DNA of 64,000 nucleotides from Candidatus Arsenophonus triatominarum (GCF_001640365.1 NZ_LWMI01000005.1:1-64000), one strand, 5' to 3'; shown: positions 35,491 through 48,038, counted from the stretch's first letter. The notes: a model not told the origin generated them from the sequence alone. Program-made: numbers and translations.

Positions 35491-35892
35491 ATGCATATTG
35501 ATATTGCCTTATTAGTTCGTGATGCGCTGGCACATAGTGGTTGTGATAAAAATTTAATTTCTGACTTTGATGGACATTCAACGATTACATTAGAATTTAG
35601 TGATTCATTAGATATCAATATAAGTATTGATGATAATTGTGTATGGCTGTGGAGCCCTCTTTGCGAAGTGAGCAGTAATTTGATTTATCAATTAAGCGAA
35701 AAGATATTAAATAAATTAATGGAAGAATGCCTGTTTACCGTGACAAAACAGTTACAATTAGTTTCTCGTAATCAATATATTAATTTGGCAGGCGTCGTAG
35801 CACCTGCATATTTAGCCGATGGAGCCAGCTTTTCTGCGGCGTTAGAGGAATTCTTCCACTTAATAAATAATTATTCAGAGATGCTTTGTTAA
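35491..35892 (+). CDS. invB: InvB-like T3SS effector chaperone
   Basis: 133 residues, similar to InvB/SpaK: HIDIALLVRDALAHSGCDKN, DFDGHSTITLEF, YLADGASFSAALEEFFHLI. Class IB chaperone binding several effectors and presenting them to the ATPase. Preceded by GGAGAG; 17 bases after invA. Its end overlaps the putative invC start. Intact, so the cell may still have, or recently had, a client effector. Confidence 0.88.
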   Translation: MHIDIALLVRDALAHSGCDKNLISDFDGHSTITLEFSDSLDINISIDDNCVWLWSPLCEVSSNLIYQLSEKILNKLMEECLFTVTKQLQLVSRNQYINLAGVVAPAYLADGASFSAALEEFFHLINNYSEMLC

Positions 35893-36506
35893 TCAATAAA
35901 ATTACTTTAAGCCATAGAATATATAAGATTCAGTCGCTATTAGGAACAGTGATTGAAGCCAATATTGCTTGATTGTGAAATTGGTGAAATTTGCCATATT
36001 CATAAAAATTGGCGAGACACAAAAATTATTGCTAAGGCACAAGTTCTTGGTTTTCGAAAAGATACTGTAATACTAGGGCTAATCGGTGAATCGATAGGGA
36101 TCTCAAAAGAGAGTGTTGTTATTCCATCAAAAGAACATTTTACCATCACGAGTTTCGCACCAATAAAAAAACGCTCTATTTTTAAGTTTAATTCAGCATA
36201 ATATATAAATAGACAAAATCTTATAAATTAAAAGCAACTTATTGTAATTTAAACAAATTTATACGTTTTAGTAACTTGCAAATTAACCATTGCTTTTAAG
36301 CCATTTCTGGAATTTTATATTCCGGTGCGAAACTCGTGGTAAAATTGAAGAATTGAAAATATTTATTGATTTAGGAGAATATAAAGAAGGTGAAAACGAT
36401 GAGATATTATATAAATATAACAAAATAAATAGTTGGCTTATACAATCCTAGATGAAAAAAAATCCTTTGAATCAATAAAACAAGAGATGTATGAGATTTT
36501 ATCGTA
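35887..36506 (+). pseudogene. invC: invC (sctN), T3SS ATPase, internally deleted
   Basis: N-terminal part (LLGTVIEANIA, then in another frame EIGEICHIHKNWRDTKIIAK, VILGLIGESIGISKESVV) and C-terminal part (GKIEELKIFIDLGEYKEGEN, then frameshifted DEKKSFESIKQEMYEILS) flank a MITE-1. The Walker A/B catalytic centre, some 300 residues, is missing. The start is probably TTG at 35887, overlapping invB. Loss of this ATPase disables energised substrate unfolding. Confidence 0.88.
36147..36338 (+). repeat. MITE-1 copy 6
   Basis: 192 bp at the deletion junction in invC. Flanks ACCAT and GTAAA do not match, in agreement with a MITE-associated deletion. Confidence 0.93.
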
Positions 36507-37176
36507 ATGTAAAAAAAAGGCATACTTTAATATGTCAAAAAACAAATCAGAACGATATTTTACTGCAAAACTTAGATAATAAAATAATGATAATTGAAAA
36601 TGAGATAAAGGAAATCAATAAGCGTGTTGCTTAATAGTGAAATAAGGTATTTCGGTGATTGAAGTAAATTTTAGGCTGTTCTGAGATGGAAATTCCAAAG
36701 ACCGGCACTAAGGAGTAAAAAGGTATCATCAATAAAGGGTCTACGATTCCGTAAAATTTGGGTCATATAGCTAGGCGACTTAATTTTGATTACAGCATAT
36801 GTATTAAAAACAGGTCATCGATAGTGCATCCTGTTTCCATCTTTTTACGTTTAGCTTGAGACCATTTATGTTCTATAGGATTTAAATCTGGTGAATACAC
36901 AGGCAAATATTCTATCTGGTGTCCTGCGTTTATAATTGCCTGTTCAATATTCTTACCTTTGTGAAAGCTAGCGTTGTCCATAAAAATAACAGAATTTTCA
37001 GGAAGTTCTGGGAGCAATATTTTTGTGATCCAAACATAAAAAACATCACGATTAATATTGCAATCAAATAATCCGATAGCAAAAAGGGTTGTTCCCAATA
37101 AAGCGCCAATAACATTTGTTCTTCCCTTAGCACCCCAGTTTTTCAGGCCAAAACAACGGTGACCTTTTGGGGAATA

Positions 37177-38057
37177 TAGCTAGGCGACTTAATTTTGATT
37201 ACAAGGTGTGTTATGAGTTATACAATTGATTTTCGACGTAAAGTAATATCTGTAAGGAAAGCCGAAGGTTTAACAATTCGAGAAACTGCGAAACAATTCC
37301 GTATTGGAAAAGCGTCTTTAGTACGTTGGCTTAAACGACCAGAGCCAAAAAATTCAACGCCACGTAAGAGGAAGCTCGATAAAAATGCTTTAGCAAAAGA
37401 TGTGGAACAGTATCCAGATGCTTACCAAAAGGAACGGGCAGAGCGATTCGGTGTTTGTAAAAAGACTATTTGGCAATCCCTTAAAAAGCTGGGATTAACC
37501 TATAAAAAAAACTCTATTCCATCCAAAAACCAACGAAAGCGACAGGCTGGCACATCAGCAAAAAAGACAACAGTATGAAAAAAAAGATAAATCTGTTGTT
37601 TTTATTGATGAAAGTGGTTTTTCACATGACACTCCACGAACTCACGGCTATTCCCCAAAAGGTCACCGTTGTTTTGGCCTGAAAAACTGGGGTGCTAAGG
37701 GAAGAACAAATGTTATTGGCGCTTTATTGGGAACAACCCTTTTTGCTATCGGATTATTTGATTGCAATATTAATCGTGATGTTTTTTATGTTTGGATCAC
37801 AAAAATATTGCTCCCAGAACTTCCTGAAAATTCTGTTATTTTTATGGACAACGCTAGCTTTCACAAAGGTAAGAATATTGAACAGGCAATTATAAACGCA
37901 GGACACCAGATAGAATATTTGCCTGTGTATTCACCAGATTTAAATCCTATAGAACATAAATGGTCTCAAGCTAAACGTAAAAAGATGGAAACAGGATGCA
38001 CTATCGATGACCTGTTTTTAATACATATGCTGTAATCAAAATTAAGTCGCCTAGCTA
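37177..38057 (+). mobile_element. IS630-family element, copy g, nested in copy f
   Basis: 881 bp with TA on both sides (37175-37176, 38058-38059), in opposite orientation to its host copy. Confidence 0.92.
37213..38035 (+). CDS. IS630 transposase of copy g
   Basis: Two frames, 37213-37578 and on to 38035, undamaged apart from the shared A8 frameshift. Confidence 0.8.
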
Positions 38058-38827
38058 TAGCCGTGAGTTCGTGGAGTGTCATGTGAAAAACCACTTTCAT
38101 CAATAAAAACAACAGATTTATCTTTTTTTTCATACTGTTGTCTTTTTTGCTGATGTGCCAGCCTGTCGCTTTCGTTGGTTTTTGGATGGAATAGAGTTTT
38201 TTTTATAGGTTAATCCCAGCTTTTTAAGGGATTGCCAAATAGTCTTTTTACAAACACCGAATCGCTCTGCCCGTTCCTTTTGGTAAGCATCTGGATACTG
38301 TTCCACATCTTTTGCTAAAGCATTTTTATCGAGCTTCCTCTTACGTGGCGTTGAATTTTTTGGCTCTGGTCGTTTAAGCCAACGTACTAAAGACGCTTTT
38401 CCAATACGGAATTGTTTCGCAGTTTCTCGAATTGTTAAACCTTCGGCTTTCCTTACAGATATTACTTTACGTCGAAAATCAATTGTATAACTCATAACAC
38501 ACCTTGTAATCAAAATTAAGTCGCCTAGCTATACAACCGAGGCGCTTGATACCCGCGATGGCGTGTTCAACCGTAATACGGATGCCCGAGATTATTTTAT
38601 TTTCTTGTTTTTGTTCAGGCGATAAAGGTCTTTTTCGAGTTCCTTTTTTTGGGATTTGTGTATTAGGATGCTGTTTATCTATACCTTGAAAACCGGTATC
38701 GGCCCAGATGGTTACCTCAGGGGGAATATGGCGAATTATATCGACTTTATCGAGTAAGCGTTTATCGTGACGGCGCCCATTTTTGATCATGGGGATAAAT
38801 CCAATTTTCCTCGTTTCGTCAGTTATA

Positions 38828-39366
38828 TAGCTAGGCGACTTAATTTTGATTACAAGGTGTGTTATGAGTTATACAATTGATTTTCGACGTAAAGTAATAT
38901 CTGTAAGGAAAGCCGAAGGTTTAACAATTCGAGAAACTGCGAAACAATTCCGTATTGGAAAAGCGTCTTTAGTACGTTGGCTTAAACAACCAGAGCCAAA
39001 AAATTCAACGCCACGTAAGAGGAAGCTAGATAAAAATGCTTTAGCAAAAGATGTGGAACAGTATCCAGATGCTTACCAAAAGGAACGGGCAGAGCGATTC
39101 GGTGTTTGTAAAAAGACTATTTGGCAATCCCTTAAAAAGCTGGGATTAACCTATAAAAAAAACTCTATTCCATCCAAAAACCAACGAAAGCGACAGGCTG
39201 GCACATCAGCAAAAAAGACAACAGTATGAAAAAAAAGATAAATCTGTTGTTTTTATTGATGAAAGTGGTTTTTCACATGACACTCCACGAACTCACGGCT
39301 ATTCCCCAAAAGGTCACCGTTGTTTTGGCCTGAAAAACTGGGGTGCTAAGGGAAGAACAAATGTTA
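38828..39366 (+). mobile_element. IS630-family element, copy h (5' part only)
   Basis: 539 bp from the left end to the TA of ACAAATGTTA, where copy i begins. The first transposase frame (38864-39229) is complete with R to Q at LKQPEP; the second is cut. Confidence 0.88.
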
Positions 39367-40221
39367 TAGCTAGGCGACTTAATTTTGATTACAAGGTGTG
39401 TTATGAGTTATCCAATTGATTTTCGACGTAAAGTAATATCTGTAAGGAAAGCCGAAGGTTTAACAATTCGAGAAACTGCGAAACAATTCCGTATTGGAAA
39501 AGCGTCTTTAGTACGTTGGCTTAAACGACCAGAGCCAAAAAATTCAACGCCACGTAAGAGGAAGCTCGATAAAAATGCTTTAGCAAAAGATGTGGAACAG
39601 TATCCAGATGCTTACCAAAAGGAACGGGCAGAGCGATTCGGTGTTTGTAAAAAGACTATTTGGCAATCCCTTAAAAAGCTGGGATTAACCTATAAAAAAA
39701 ACTCTATTCCATCCAAAAACCAACGAAAGCGACAGGCTGGCACATCAGCAAAAAAGACAACAGTATGAAAAAAAAGATAAATCTGTTGTTTTTATTGATG
39801 AAAGTGGTTTTTCACATGACACTCCACGAACTCACGGCTATTCCCCAAAAGGTCACCGTTGTTTTGGCCTGAAAAACTGGGGTGCTAAGGGAAGAACAAA
39901 TGTTATTGGCGCTTTATTGGGAACAACCCTTTTTGCTATCGGATTATTTGATTGCAATATTAATCGTGATGTTTTTTATGTTTGGATCACAAAAATATTG
40001 CTCCCAGAACTTCCTGAAAATTCTGTTATTTTTATGGACAACGCTAGCTTTCACAAAGGTAAGAATATTGAACAGGCAATTATAAACGCAGGACACCAGA
40101 TAGAATATTTGCCTAGAACATAAATGGTCTCAAGCTAAACGTAAAAAGATGGAAACAGGATGCACTATCGATGACCTGTTTTTAATACATATGCTGTAAT
40201 CAAAATTAAGTCGCCTAGCTA
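39367..40221 (+). mobile_element. IS630-family element, copy i (26-bp deletion)
   Basis: 855 bp. Identical to the others except T to P in MSYPIDF and loss of 26 bp after TATTTGCCT (40113), which removes SPDLNPIE and with it the catalytic glutamate region; the second frame ends early at 40123. Dead transposase. Confidence 0.9.
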
Positions 40222-40917
40222 TAATAAGCCCTTTTCGAGTGGTCTGTCTTTTCTTTCCCGAATACATTTTTTTTCGCCGACGCAGATTCTTAGGCTTTTG
40301 GACAGGTCGCTCTGTCCCATCAATAAAGACGTCTTTAATCCAGGAAAGGCGCGAAAAAATTCCTCAGCAGAGCGAATTTGACGAGCGGGCAAAACACATT
40401 CTCGCCCCAAGGTCATCTCTAAAACCGGCAATAATATTTTTACCCAGCGACATACCCGTGTTCTATCTAAACCAAAAAGAAGTCCTTGCAAATCATAGGT
40501 CGGATAACATTTTAAATACAATAAAATAAAAAGCAGTTTATCTAATGGGGTTGGGATAAATCCTTTCTGCCCTGCACCCATCTGCCGCTCGTGATCTTTT
40601 CGATTCTTTTTCCGATAAATCAAATAACAAGCTGAAAATTCAGCGGCTAAATTTTTCAATTCTTCGACTGATAATCCAATGATTGCTTTACATAAACGAT
40701 TATCTCATAACAACCGCTCTTTGTTGATCATTTCAAACCGTTATTTTCTAAGTTAAACCTCTTTTTATTGTCTATAGCGTGACAAAAAATGCAAGTCTCT
40801 ATTCAGCAACTATTTTAATAAAGAAATTTTATTTATTAATAATTTATTAGCAGATATTAATAATGTGGGATTATTATCAAGAGATGAGTTATTTTCAATA
40901 AAAAGAAAACAAGCGGT

Positions 40918-41107
40918 CACGAGTTTCGCACAGACATATAAAGTTCTAAAAATAGCCAAAATAATGTTTTATCCGCAAGATACTAAATAATATAAAATAT
41001 ATATTTATTTCAATAATTTATATTTGAATTAGCAATTTTTGCGAATTATATATTATGTTGAATTGAACTTAAAAATAACATGTTTATTTGTTGGTGCGAA
41101 ATTCGTG
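40918..41107 (-). repeat. MITE-1 copy 7, old divergent copy (TSD GCGGT)
   Basis: 190 bp whose ends are recognisable but whose interior differs widely from other copies. GCGGT at 40913-40917 and 41108-41112. It is an early insertion in invI. Confidence 0.85.
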
Positions 41108-41322
41108 GCGGTATTTAATCATAAATTAATAGATTTAAAATTGGATAAAGCAAAAAAGGAAGCTGATCATCAAGTTGTTATTTTAGAAAATAAAGAAAAA
41201 TTAAATACTAAAAATTTTTACATATGAAAAGCGAAAAGTATATTTTTTTATTGAAAAAGAAATGTTTAAAATTATTCAAAGGAAATATCTTATTGAAGAA
41301 AATGAAATAGAGGAAGTTCTTT

Positions 41323-42438
41323 ATGCCAAAAGTCAGCTCAATAAAAACTTATAATATACAATCAAAGCAAAATGGAACATGCTCATTAGATGATATCATT
41401 AAAGAAAATATAAAAAATAATAAACCATTATCTAAAATCTATTTATCAAAAATTAATGATATTAATTTATTATATGATAATACTATATTTTATGATTGTA
41501 GATATAGCGATGATCTTGATGAAGTTAACTATATTAGTGATGTTGATGAAACTGATATCTTAATGAAAAATGAAGAAAAAGATAATACAATAGTAGATAA
41601 TCAACTTTATAATATTTCTTTAAGATTATCTGATGCTAATATTATAATAAGTAATCAGTCAATATTCAAAGCTTCTGGAAATATAGAGGAAATAAAAAAT
41701 GATAACTTTAGTAATCATAAAAAATCTGGCCAGATACACCTTATAAAACATGAACATACTGTCACGAGTTTCGCACCAATAAAAAAACGCTCTATTTTTA
41801 AGTTTAATTCAGCATAATAAATAGACAAAATCTTATAAATTAAAGGCAACTTATTGTAATTTAAACAAATTTATACGTTTTAGTAACTTGCAAATTAACC
41901 ATTGCTTTTAAGCCATTTCTGGAATTTTATATGCCTGTGCGAAACTAGTGACTGTTATAAAAAAAGAAAATATTGCCAATAAATTAAGTATCAATAATAC
42001 AATCGATGCAGATTATATAATTAACTTTGTTGGTTTAGGATCTCGCGGGCAGAACAAACAAATTAGCGTAAATAATTTATTTAACTATCAAGAAATGAAT
42101 TTAACACCAAGTTATGAAACAATGCCAATAAGTTATAAAAATAACATTGATTGCAATGACCATTCAAGACTTATTTTATCTAAAAGAACTTTTAATAAAA
42201 AAATAGAACTACCATCACTGGAAAATTTACAAAAAAATAAATGTATAAAAAATAATTTCAATGTTATCCAATATTTAGCTTTAACCCATCAGATTCATTG
42301 GTTGATAATAGAATTCATAGTTATTTGAATAATAATAGTAACTCTGAAAAAAATCTTCTTATTATAAGAAAAGATAATAAAGATGAATTTAATGAAAAAA
42401 GCGATAAATACCAAAAATTTTTTGAGGGTGAGGAATGA
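41323..42438 (+). pseudogene. Probable T3SS needle-length regulator (InvJ/SctP-like), split
   Basis: Starts MPKVSSIKTYNIQSKQNGTC inside the end of invI. It is hydrophilic and low in conservation, as SctP proteins are, and is placed by order between sctO and sctQ. MITE-1 interrupts at 41763 (TSD ACTGT). The frame resumes 41951 (VIKKENIANKLSINN) to about 42328, then shifts; the last frame ends KYQKFFEGEE. The stop overlaps the sctQ start as ATGA. Confidence 0.65.
41763..41950 (+). repeat. MITE-1 copy 8 (TSD ACTGT)
   Basis: 188 bp (a 4-bp internal loss), ACTGT at 41758-41762 and 41951-41955. Confidence 0.93.
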
Positions 42439-43365
42439 TAAAAAATTATTTTCCTATAAAAAGCCACAAGGAAATTAATTTAAAACAATTATTAATTACT
42501 TGGCAAAAAAAGGAATTAGTCAAAAAAGATTTCCATTACCAAATGGAGAATTATTATTATCTTTTTCTACCAATAAAATTGGAAAGGGATCATAGACCTT
42601 AGAGAATGGTTAGAATTAATAAAACCAGATTTAAACGGTTTATCTATGTATGCCTAGAAATTTGATGAATCAGAAGCGCTTTTTTTTAATAGCTATACAT
42701 TAAATGAATTTTTACCTTCTGAATTAGAATTTAATACTTTATATGGTAATGGAAAAGTTAATTGTAATGATAGCGATTATAAAAATATCATCGCTATGCT
42801 TAGAACAGATTATGGTAATATCTGGATCCATTGTGTTGATAATAACTTGAATCATGTAAGTAAATTAGAAAAATATAAATGTGATCATATCCCAGTGGAA
42901 CTAATTTTAAGAATGGGATTCAGCAACATAACTGTATTAACTTTAAATAAGGTTAATGTGGGTGATATTTTATTTGTGAATCAGCAAACACATGATGTGG
43001 TTATTCAAAATAAAGTTATTGGACATATTACTAACGATAATGGAGTCTATATGATAAATACAAATTTTTATAATGATAATATTGATGATACAATCAATGA
43101 CGATGATAATCTAATAGAATCTAGTGATAAATTAAGCTCTAAAGGTGATATACCCATTACACTTGAATATATTTTACAAAAAAACAAAATTCCTTTATCA
43201 GAATTGGAAAGTATTTTTCAAGGTAAGGTACTACCATGTGACTTAGCCGCAGAAAATAATGTTAAAATTGTTGCTAATGGGGTTTTAATTGCAAAAGGAA
43301 ATATAATTTGGATTGAAGATAGATTGGGTGTAGAGATCACTCATTTATTTCATAACGAAAAATAA
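42435..43365 (+). pseudogene. spaO: spaO (sctQ), T3SS cytoplasmic ring/sorting platform protein, broken
   Basis: Start MIKNYFPIKSHKEINLK overlaps the previous stop. One frameshift near 42535 and an in-frame TAG near 42657 break the N-terminal half. From 42796 an open frame continues to the C-terminal SpoA domain (LPCDLAAENNVKIVANGVLI, IEDRLGVEITHLF), matching SpaO. SctQ proteins also make an internal-start C-terminal product; the surviving frame covers that part, so a short SctQ-C-like product remains possible. Confidence 0.85.
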
Positions 43366-43399
43366 ACAATTGTTAATACAGAGAGTAAAAGTAGAAATT

Positions 43400-43662
43400 A
43401 TGAATAATGATATTTCTCTGATTACCCTATTGGCGTTTTCAGCCTTATTACCATTTATTATAGCGACTGGCACATGCTATATAAAATTTTCTATTGTTTT
43501 TATTATGGCTAGGAACCTTTTAGGACTACAGCAAATTCCTTCTAATATAGTATTAAATGGTATTGCATTAATGTTGTCATTTTTTGTGTTACTGCCAGTA
43601 GTGAAAACCAGTTATCAAGAATTTAATAAGGTTAATATAGATTATAAAGATATCGATTCTAT
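43400..43662 (+). pseudogene. spaP: spaP (sctR), T3SS export apparatus membrane protein, truncated
   Basis: MNNDISLITLLAFSALLPFI and LLGLQQIPSNIVLNGIALM match SpaP at its N-terminus. After ~88 residues an IS701-like end (CACGAGTTTCGCAAG at 43663) cuts it. Start ATG at 43400 preferred over 43370, which only adds an unrelated leader. spaQ and spaR are not found. Confidence 0.9.
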
Positions 43663-43737
43663 TCACGAGTTTCGCAAGCTCCGAAAAAGAAGTATAAAGT
43701 TCAAAACAAGAAAAAATTAGGATGTTTATATTTTGTC
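43663..43737 (+). mobile_element. IS701-like left-end remnant
   Basis: 75 bp starting CACGAGTTTCGCAAGCTCCG and continuing as in the fragment at 4874; joined to IS481-type sequence. Confidence 0.7.
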
Positions 43738-43795
43738 AGTTTATCTGTAGTAGCTTAGACCTGATCTGACAGTTACCGGTTATTTATACAGTACC

Positions 43796-44817
43796 TGTCA
43801 GGTTAAATTTGATTTAAATCTTTCTCTCTCCAAAGTTGTTTTCCATCGTGTAAAGTTGCCATAGGAGTTCGACCGCAACACATTTTTCCTTGATGAGTGC
43901 GTTGGTTATTATATTCCGCTAACCATTTATCTAAATCAGCTTGTAATTCATCTAAAGCCCTATAGATTTTCTTACGAAAAGCCACCTGATAGAACTCTTG
44001 TAATACAGTTTTATGAAAGCGTTCACAAATCCCATTAGTTTGAGGTGAACGAGCTTTAGTTTTTGTATGATCAATATCATTGATAACGAGATAAAGTTGA
44101 TAATCGTGATGTTCAACTTTACCACAATACTCACTGCCTCTGTCCGTCAGTATACGTAACACCGGTAACCCATGCTGGGAATAAAAAGGGAGAACCTTGT
44201 CATTTAATAAATCTGCCGCCGTTATCGCGCTTTTTGTTGTGTAAAGCTTACAATGAACGACTTTACTGTAAGTATCAATGTAAGTTTGTTGATAAACACG
44301 ACCAACGCCTTTTAAATGACCGACATAAAAAGTATCTTGTGAACCCAGAGAACCTGGATGCGCTGTTTCAATCTCACCACAGGCTTCATCATCTTGCGCT
44401 TTCTTTTCTAGAGCACTGATTTGTGATTCTGACAGGATAATTCCTTCTGTTGCGATTTTATCTTCAAGCGCTTTTAGGCGTTTTGTAAAATTTTCGAGAT
44501 TATGGCGCAGCCAAATAGAACGAACGCCACTCCCCGAAACAAAAATGCCTTTTTTTCTTAGTTCATTACTACTGCGGTGTTGACCGTGTGCAGGGTATTC
44601 AATCGCATACTCAACTACAGCGCTTTCAATCTGTTCATCTACTCTATTTTTTACGTTAGGCACCGGTCGATTTTGATTAATTAAAGCGTCTATCCCACCA
44701 TCGTTAACAAGTTCCTGGTAGCGATAAAACGCATCTCGGGATACCCCCATAATCTTACAGGCTTTTGAGACGTTATTAAGCTCTTCAGCGAGGTTAAGTA
44801 ACCCGACTTTATGTTTG
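43796..44817 (-). mobile_element. IS481-family element, 5' end lost
   Basis: Starts TGTCAGGTTAAATTTGA. Its other end is cut by an IS3 remnant at 44818. A separate end-like TCTGACAG motif at 43751-43772 is a leftover of another copy. Confidence 0.75.
43803..44750 (-). CDS. IS481-family transposase, N-terminus truncated
   Basis: 315 residues from an internal Met; the true N-terminus (as at 14831) is missing about 30 residues. A helix-turn-helix (MGVSRDAFYRYQE) precedes the rve-type core: D in YIDTYSKVVHC, D in ILTDRGSEYCG, E in GICERFHKTV. Since only the first helix-turn-helix residues are lost, activity is possible but unlikely. Confidence 0.8.
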   Translation of the reverse strand: MGVSRDAFYRYQELVNDGGIDALINQNRPVPNVKNRVDEQIESAVVEYAIEYPAHGQHRSSNELRKKGIFVSGSGVRSIWLRHNLENFTKRLKALEDKIATEGIILSESQISALEKKAQDDEACGEIETAHPGSLGSQDTFYVGHLKGVGRVYQQTYIDTYSKVVHCKLYTTKSAITAADLLNDKVLPFYSQHGLPVLRILTDRGSEYCGKVEHHDYQLYLVINDIDHTKTKARSPQTNGICERFHKTVLQEFYQVAFRKKIYRALDELQADLDKWLAEYNNQRTHQGKMCCGRTPMATLHDGKQLWREKDLNQI

Positions 44818-44891
44818 TGTAGTGGTCAACTAAAATTGGCCACCCTACCTGACTGTTCACGGAACAGTCGCTCTGATTCGTTTGGCGTTAA
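44818..44891 (-). mobile_element. IS3 right-end remnant, head-to-head with the next IS3
   Basis: 74 bp of inverted IS3 right end directly before the left end of IS3 copy 2, suggesting an insertion next to or into a pre-existing IS3. Confidence 0.8.
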
Positions 44892-44964
44892 TGTAGTGGC
44901 ATACTAAATTTGGCCACCTAAGTTGAGGTGATATGCTTACCTCATAATTTTTATAGGTGCCGAA

Positions 44965-45264
44965 ATGAGTAAAATAATTACTGCTGAATTTAAATGTGAA
45001 ACCGCCAAATTAGTCCTTGACCAAAATTACACCTACCAGGAAGCCGCGAAAGGCATGAACGTCAGTCTTTCAGCGATTAGCCGGTGGGTAAGAGCCCTTC
45101 GTTTAGAACGTCAAGGGAAAACATCGCCTGGTCTGCCATTAACACCTGAACAAATTGAGTTCAGAGAAATGAAGAAAAAAATCCACCGGCTGGAAATGGA
45201 GAATGACATCTTAAAAAAGGCTACTGCGCTCTTAATGTCCGACTCACTGAAAAATTTTCGGTAG
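44965..45264 (+). CDS. IS3 transposase orfA, copy 2
   Basis: 99 residues, identical to orfA of copy 1. Confidence 0.88.
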   Translation: MSKIITAEFKCETAKLVLDQNYTYQEAAKGMNVSLSAISRWVRALRLERQGKTSPGLPLTPEQIEFREMKKKIHRLEMENDILKKATALLMSDSLKNFR

Positions 45265-45689
45265 TTGAAAAGCTAAGAGTGCTTTATCCGGTGAAAACTT
45301 TGTGTCGTATTTTTAATGTTCACCGAAGCAGTTATCGCTATTGGTGTCGGCCTAAGGAGCCAGATATTGAGCGGACGATAAAACGTAGCCTAGTCAGCGA
45401 AGCGTGGAACGTTAGTGGCGGCTCTGCTGGCGCAAGGACTATCGCCACGATGGTTACCAATACACACAACGTGAAACTTGGGCGGTGGTTAGCGGGTAAG
45501 TTGATGAAAGAATTAATCATCGTCAGTTACCAAGAGCGAAAACATAAATACAACCGCGGTGAAAATGAACGTATTGATATTCCAAATCTGCTCAATAGGC
45601 AGTTTGCTGTTACAAAGCCTGACCAGGTTTGGTGCGGCGATGTAACCTATATTTAGACAGGCTCACGATGGGCCTATCTGGCTGTGGTA

Positions 45690-46899
<1,210 letters not shown>

Positions 46900-47020
46900 T
46901 AACCCACTACTATAGCGATATAAGACCTCACTGGTATAACGGTGGATTAACGCCAAACGAATCAGAGCGAGTGTTCCGTGAACAGTCAGGTAGGGTGGCC
47001 AATTTTAGTTGACCACTACA

Positions 47021-48038
47021 ACCTGAGTTCGGGATAAGCATTATCAATTATGCTTGAAGATATGTTCCTGCCACAGGTATCTTTGGTTTAGATGGAATTA
47101 AACAATATGCAACCAGCCCTGCTAATAGATTCACTACAAAGTTAGCAGGAGAGCGGTGCCACGTATGCTCTATCTGACAAAGATTTTTTAACTCATCAAA
47201 TACCGTTTCAATGACAGAACGATGACGCAAGATGGCTTTGTCGAAATAAGTCTGTTCAACAGGCTTCATTTTATTCTTGATATTCGTTATAAGGTTAATT
47301 CCCATTGTCTTCAGTTGCTGTTTCAGTGAAGCCGATAAATACCCTTTATCCGCATACAAACAACCAGAAAGATCTTTTATCAGCTCAGGTAATGGTTTCC
47401 GATCATCTGTGTTTCCTGGTGTTAAGTCGAAAACTGAGTATTTCCCCCAAATGATTGATAATTACATGAAGTTTGAAACCAAAGAACCAACCTGTTGAGG
47501 TTTTTCCTCGTTCAGCTATCCCATCGAAGACTTTATGCCGGCGGATCCCTAAGTTATCACACACAGCTATCGGAGTAGAATCGGCAACCGACAGACCCGT
47601 GCACTTTCCCTTAATTGACTCAAACAGTGCCGTTAAAGCTAAGGCACTGCGCGGAAGTAACTCTACGCAGCGTGAATATGATGGCAAGTTAGGAAATTCC
47701 TTCCTGAGATATAAACGGACATGATAGAGATAAAATACCTTGAATTGGCTGAATCGGAGTTGATGAAATAAAACAACCAGTGTCATCATTTCAGCCAATG
47801 AAAGCTGAGTAGACCGTCTACGACGCTTACTACCGTTATTCAGCAAAATTTCATGCATTTTTGGCTCGAAGTCTTTACAAAAATCATCCATCAGGCAATA
47901 AAGTTCAGTAAGATTTTCCATGATTGTTTAACAATGCTCTACTCTTTAACCAGATTGTTAGAGTATTTTAACGAAATATGCGCATTCAACTATTTGAATA
48001 GCAAGACTTTCACTTTATTTCTTATCCCGAACTCAGGT
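47021..48038 (-). mobile_element. IS982-family element, copy 2, complete
   Basis: 1018 bp with both ends ACCTGAGTTCGGGATAAG. Abuts IS3 copy 2 on the left and an IS701-like fragment on the right. Confidence 0.9.
47048..47921 (-). pseudogene. IS982 transposase, single frameshift
   Basis: N-terminal 172 residues (47921-47403) and C-terminal 103 (47359-47048) are in different frames because of one extra T near 47425 after GEILSFRL. All catalytic segments are otherwise present, so it is the best-preserved IS982 in the window. Confidence 0.87.

Larger units (their letters stand above)
36768..38531 (-). mobile_element. IS630-family element, copy f (host of copy g)
   Basis: Outer IS630 in IS5, TA at 36766-36767 and 38532-38533. 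Split by copy g at the TA of GGGGAATAGCC. Its transposase frames (38495-38130 and second-frame remnant 37098-36790) are separated. Confidence 0.9.
36620..40816 (-). mobile_element. IS5-family (ISL2-like) element, copy 3, with nested IS630s
   Basis: Pieces 36620-36767, 38532-38827 and 40222-40816 assemble into one ~1.04-kb IS5, TSD AAT (36617-36619, 40817-40819). Its transposase is dead: CGA to TGA near the start codon, a missing C near 40340, and two IS630 insertions. Confidence 0.88.
36491..41352 (+). pseudogene. invI: invI (sctO), T3SS stalk protein, split
   Basis: Starts MRFYRNVKKRHTLICQK, a coiled-coil protein matching InvI/YscO by position and character. Piece 1 runs to 36619, IS5 with nested IS630s follows, piece 2 (EILFINNLLADINN, LLSRDELFSIKRKQAV) runs 40817-40917, then an old MITE-1. 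Piece 3 (41108-41352) carries a 1-nt frameshift near 41220 and ends YAKSQLNKNL. SctO links the ATPase to the export gate. The end overlaps the sctP start. Confidence 0.82.

Noticed and set aside
29460..43662. Flagellar export genes instead of a virulence T3SS
   Set aside because: The secretin, InvF, InvB, SicA and SipB matches and the inv-spa gene order are specific to injectisomes.
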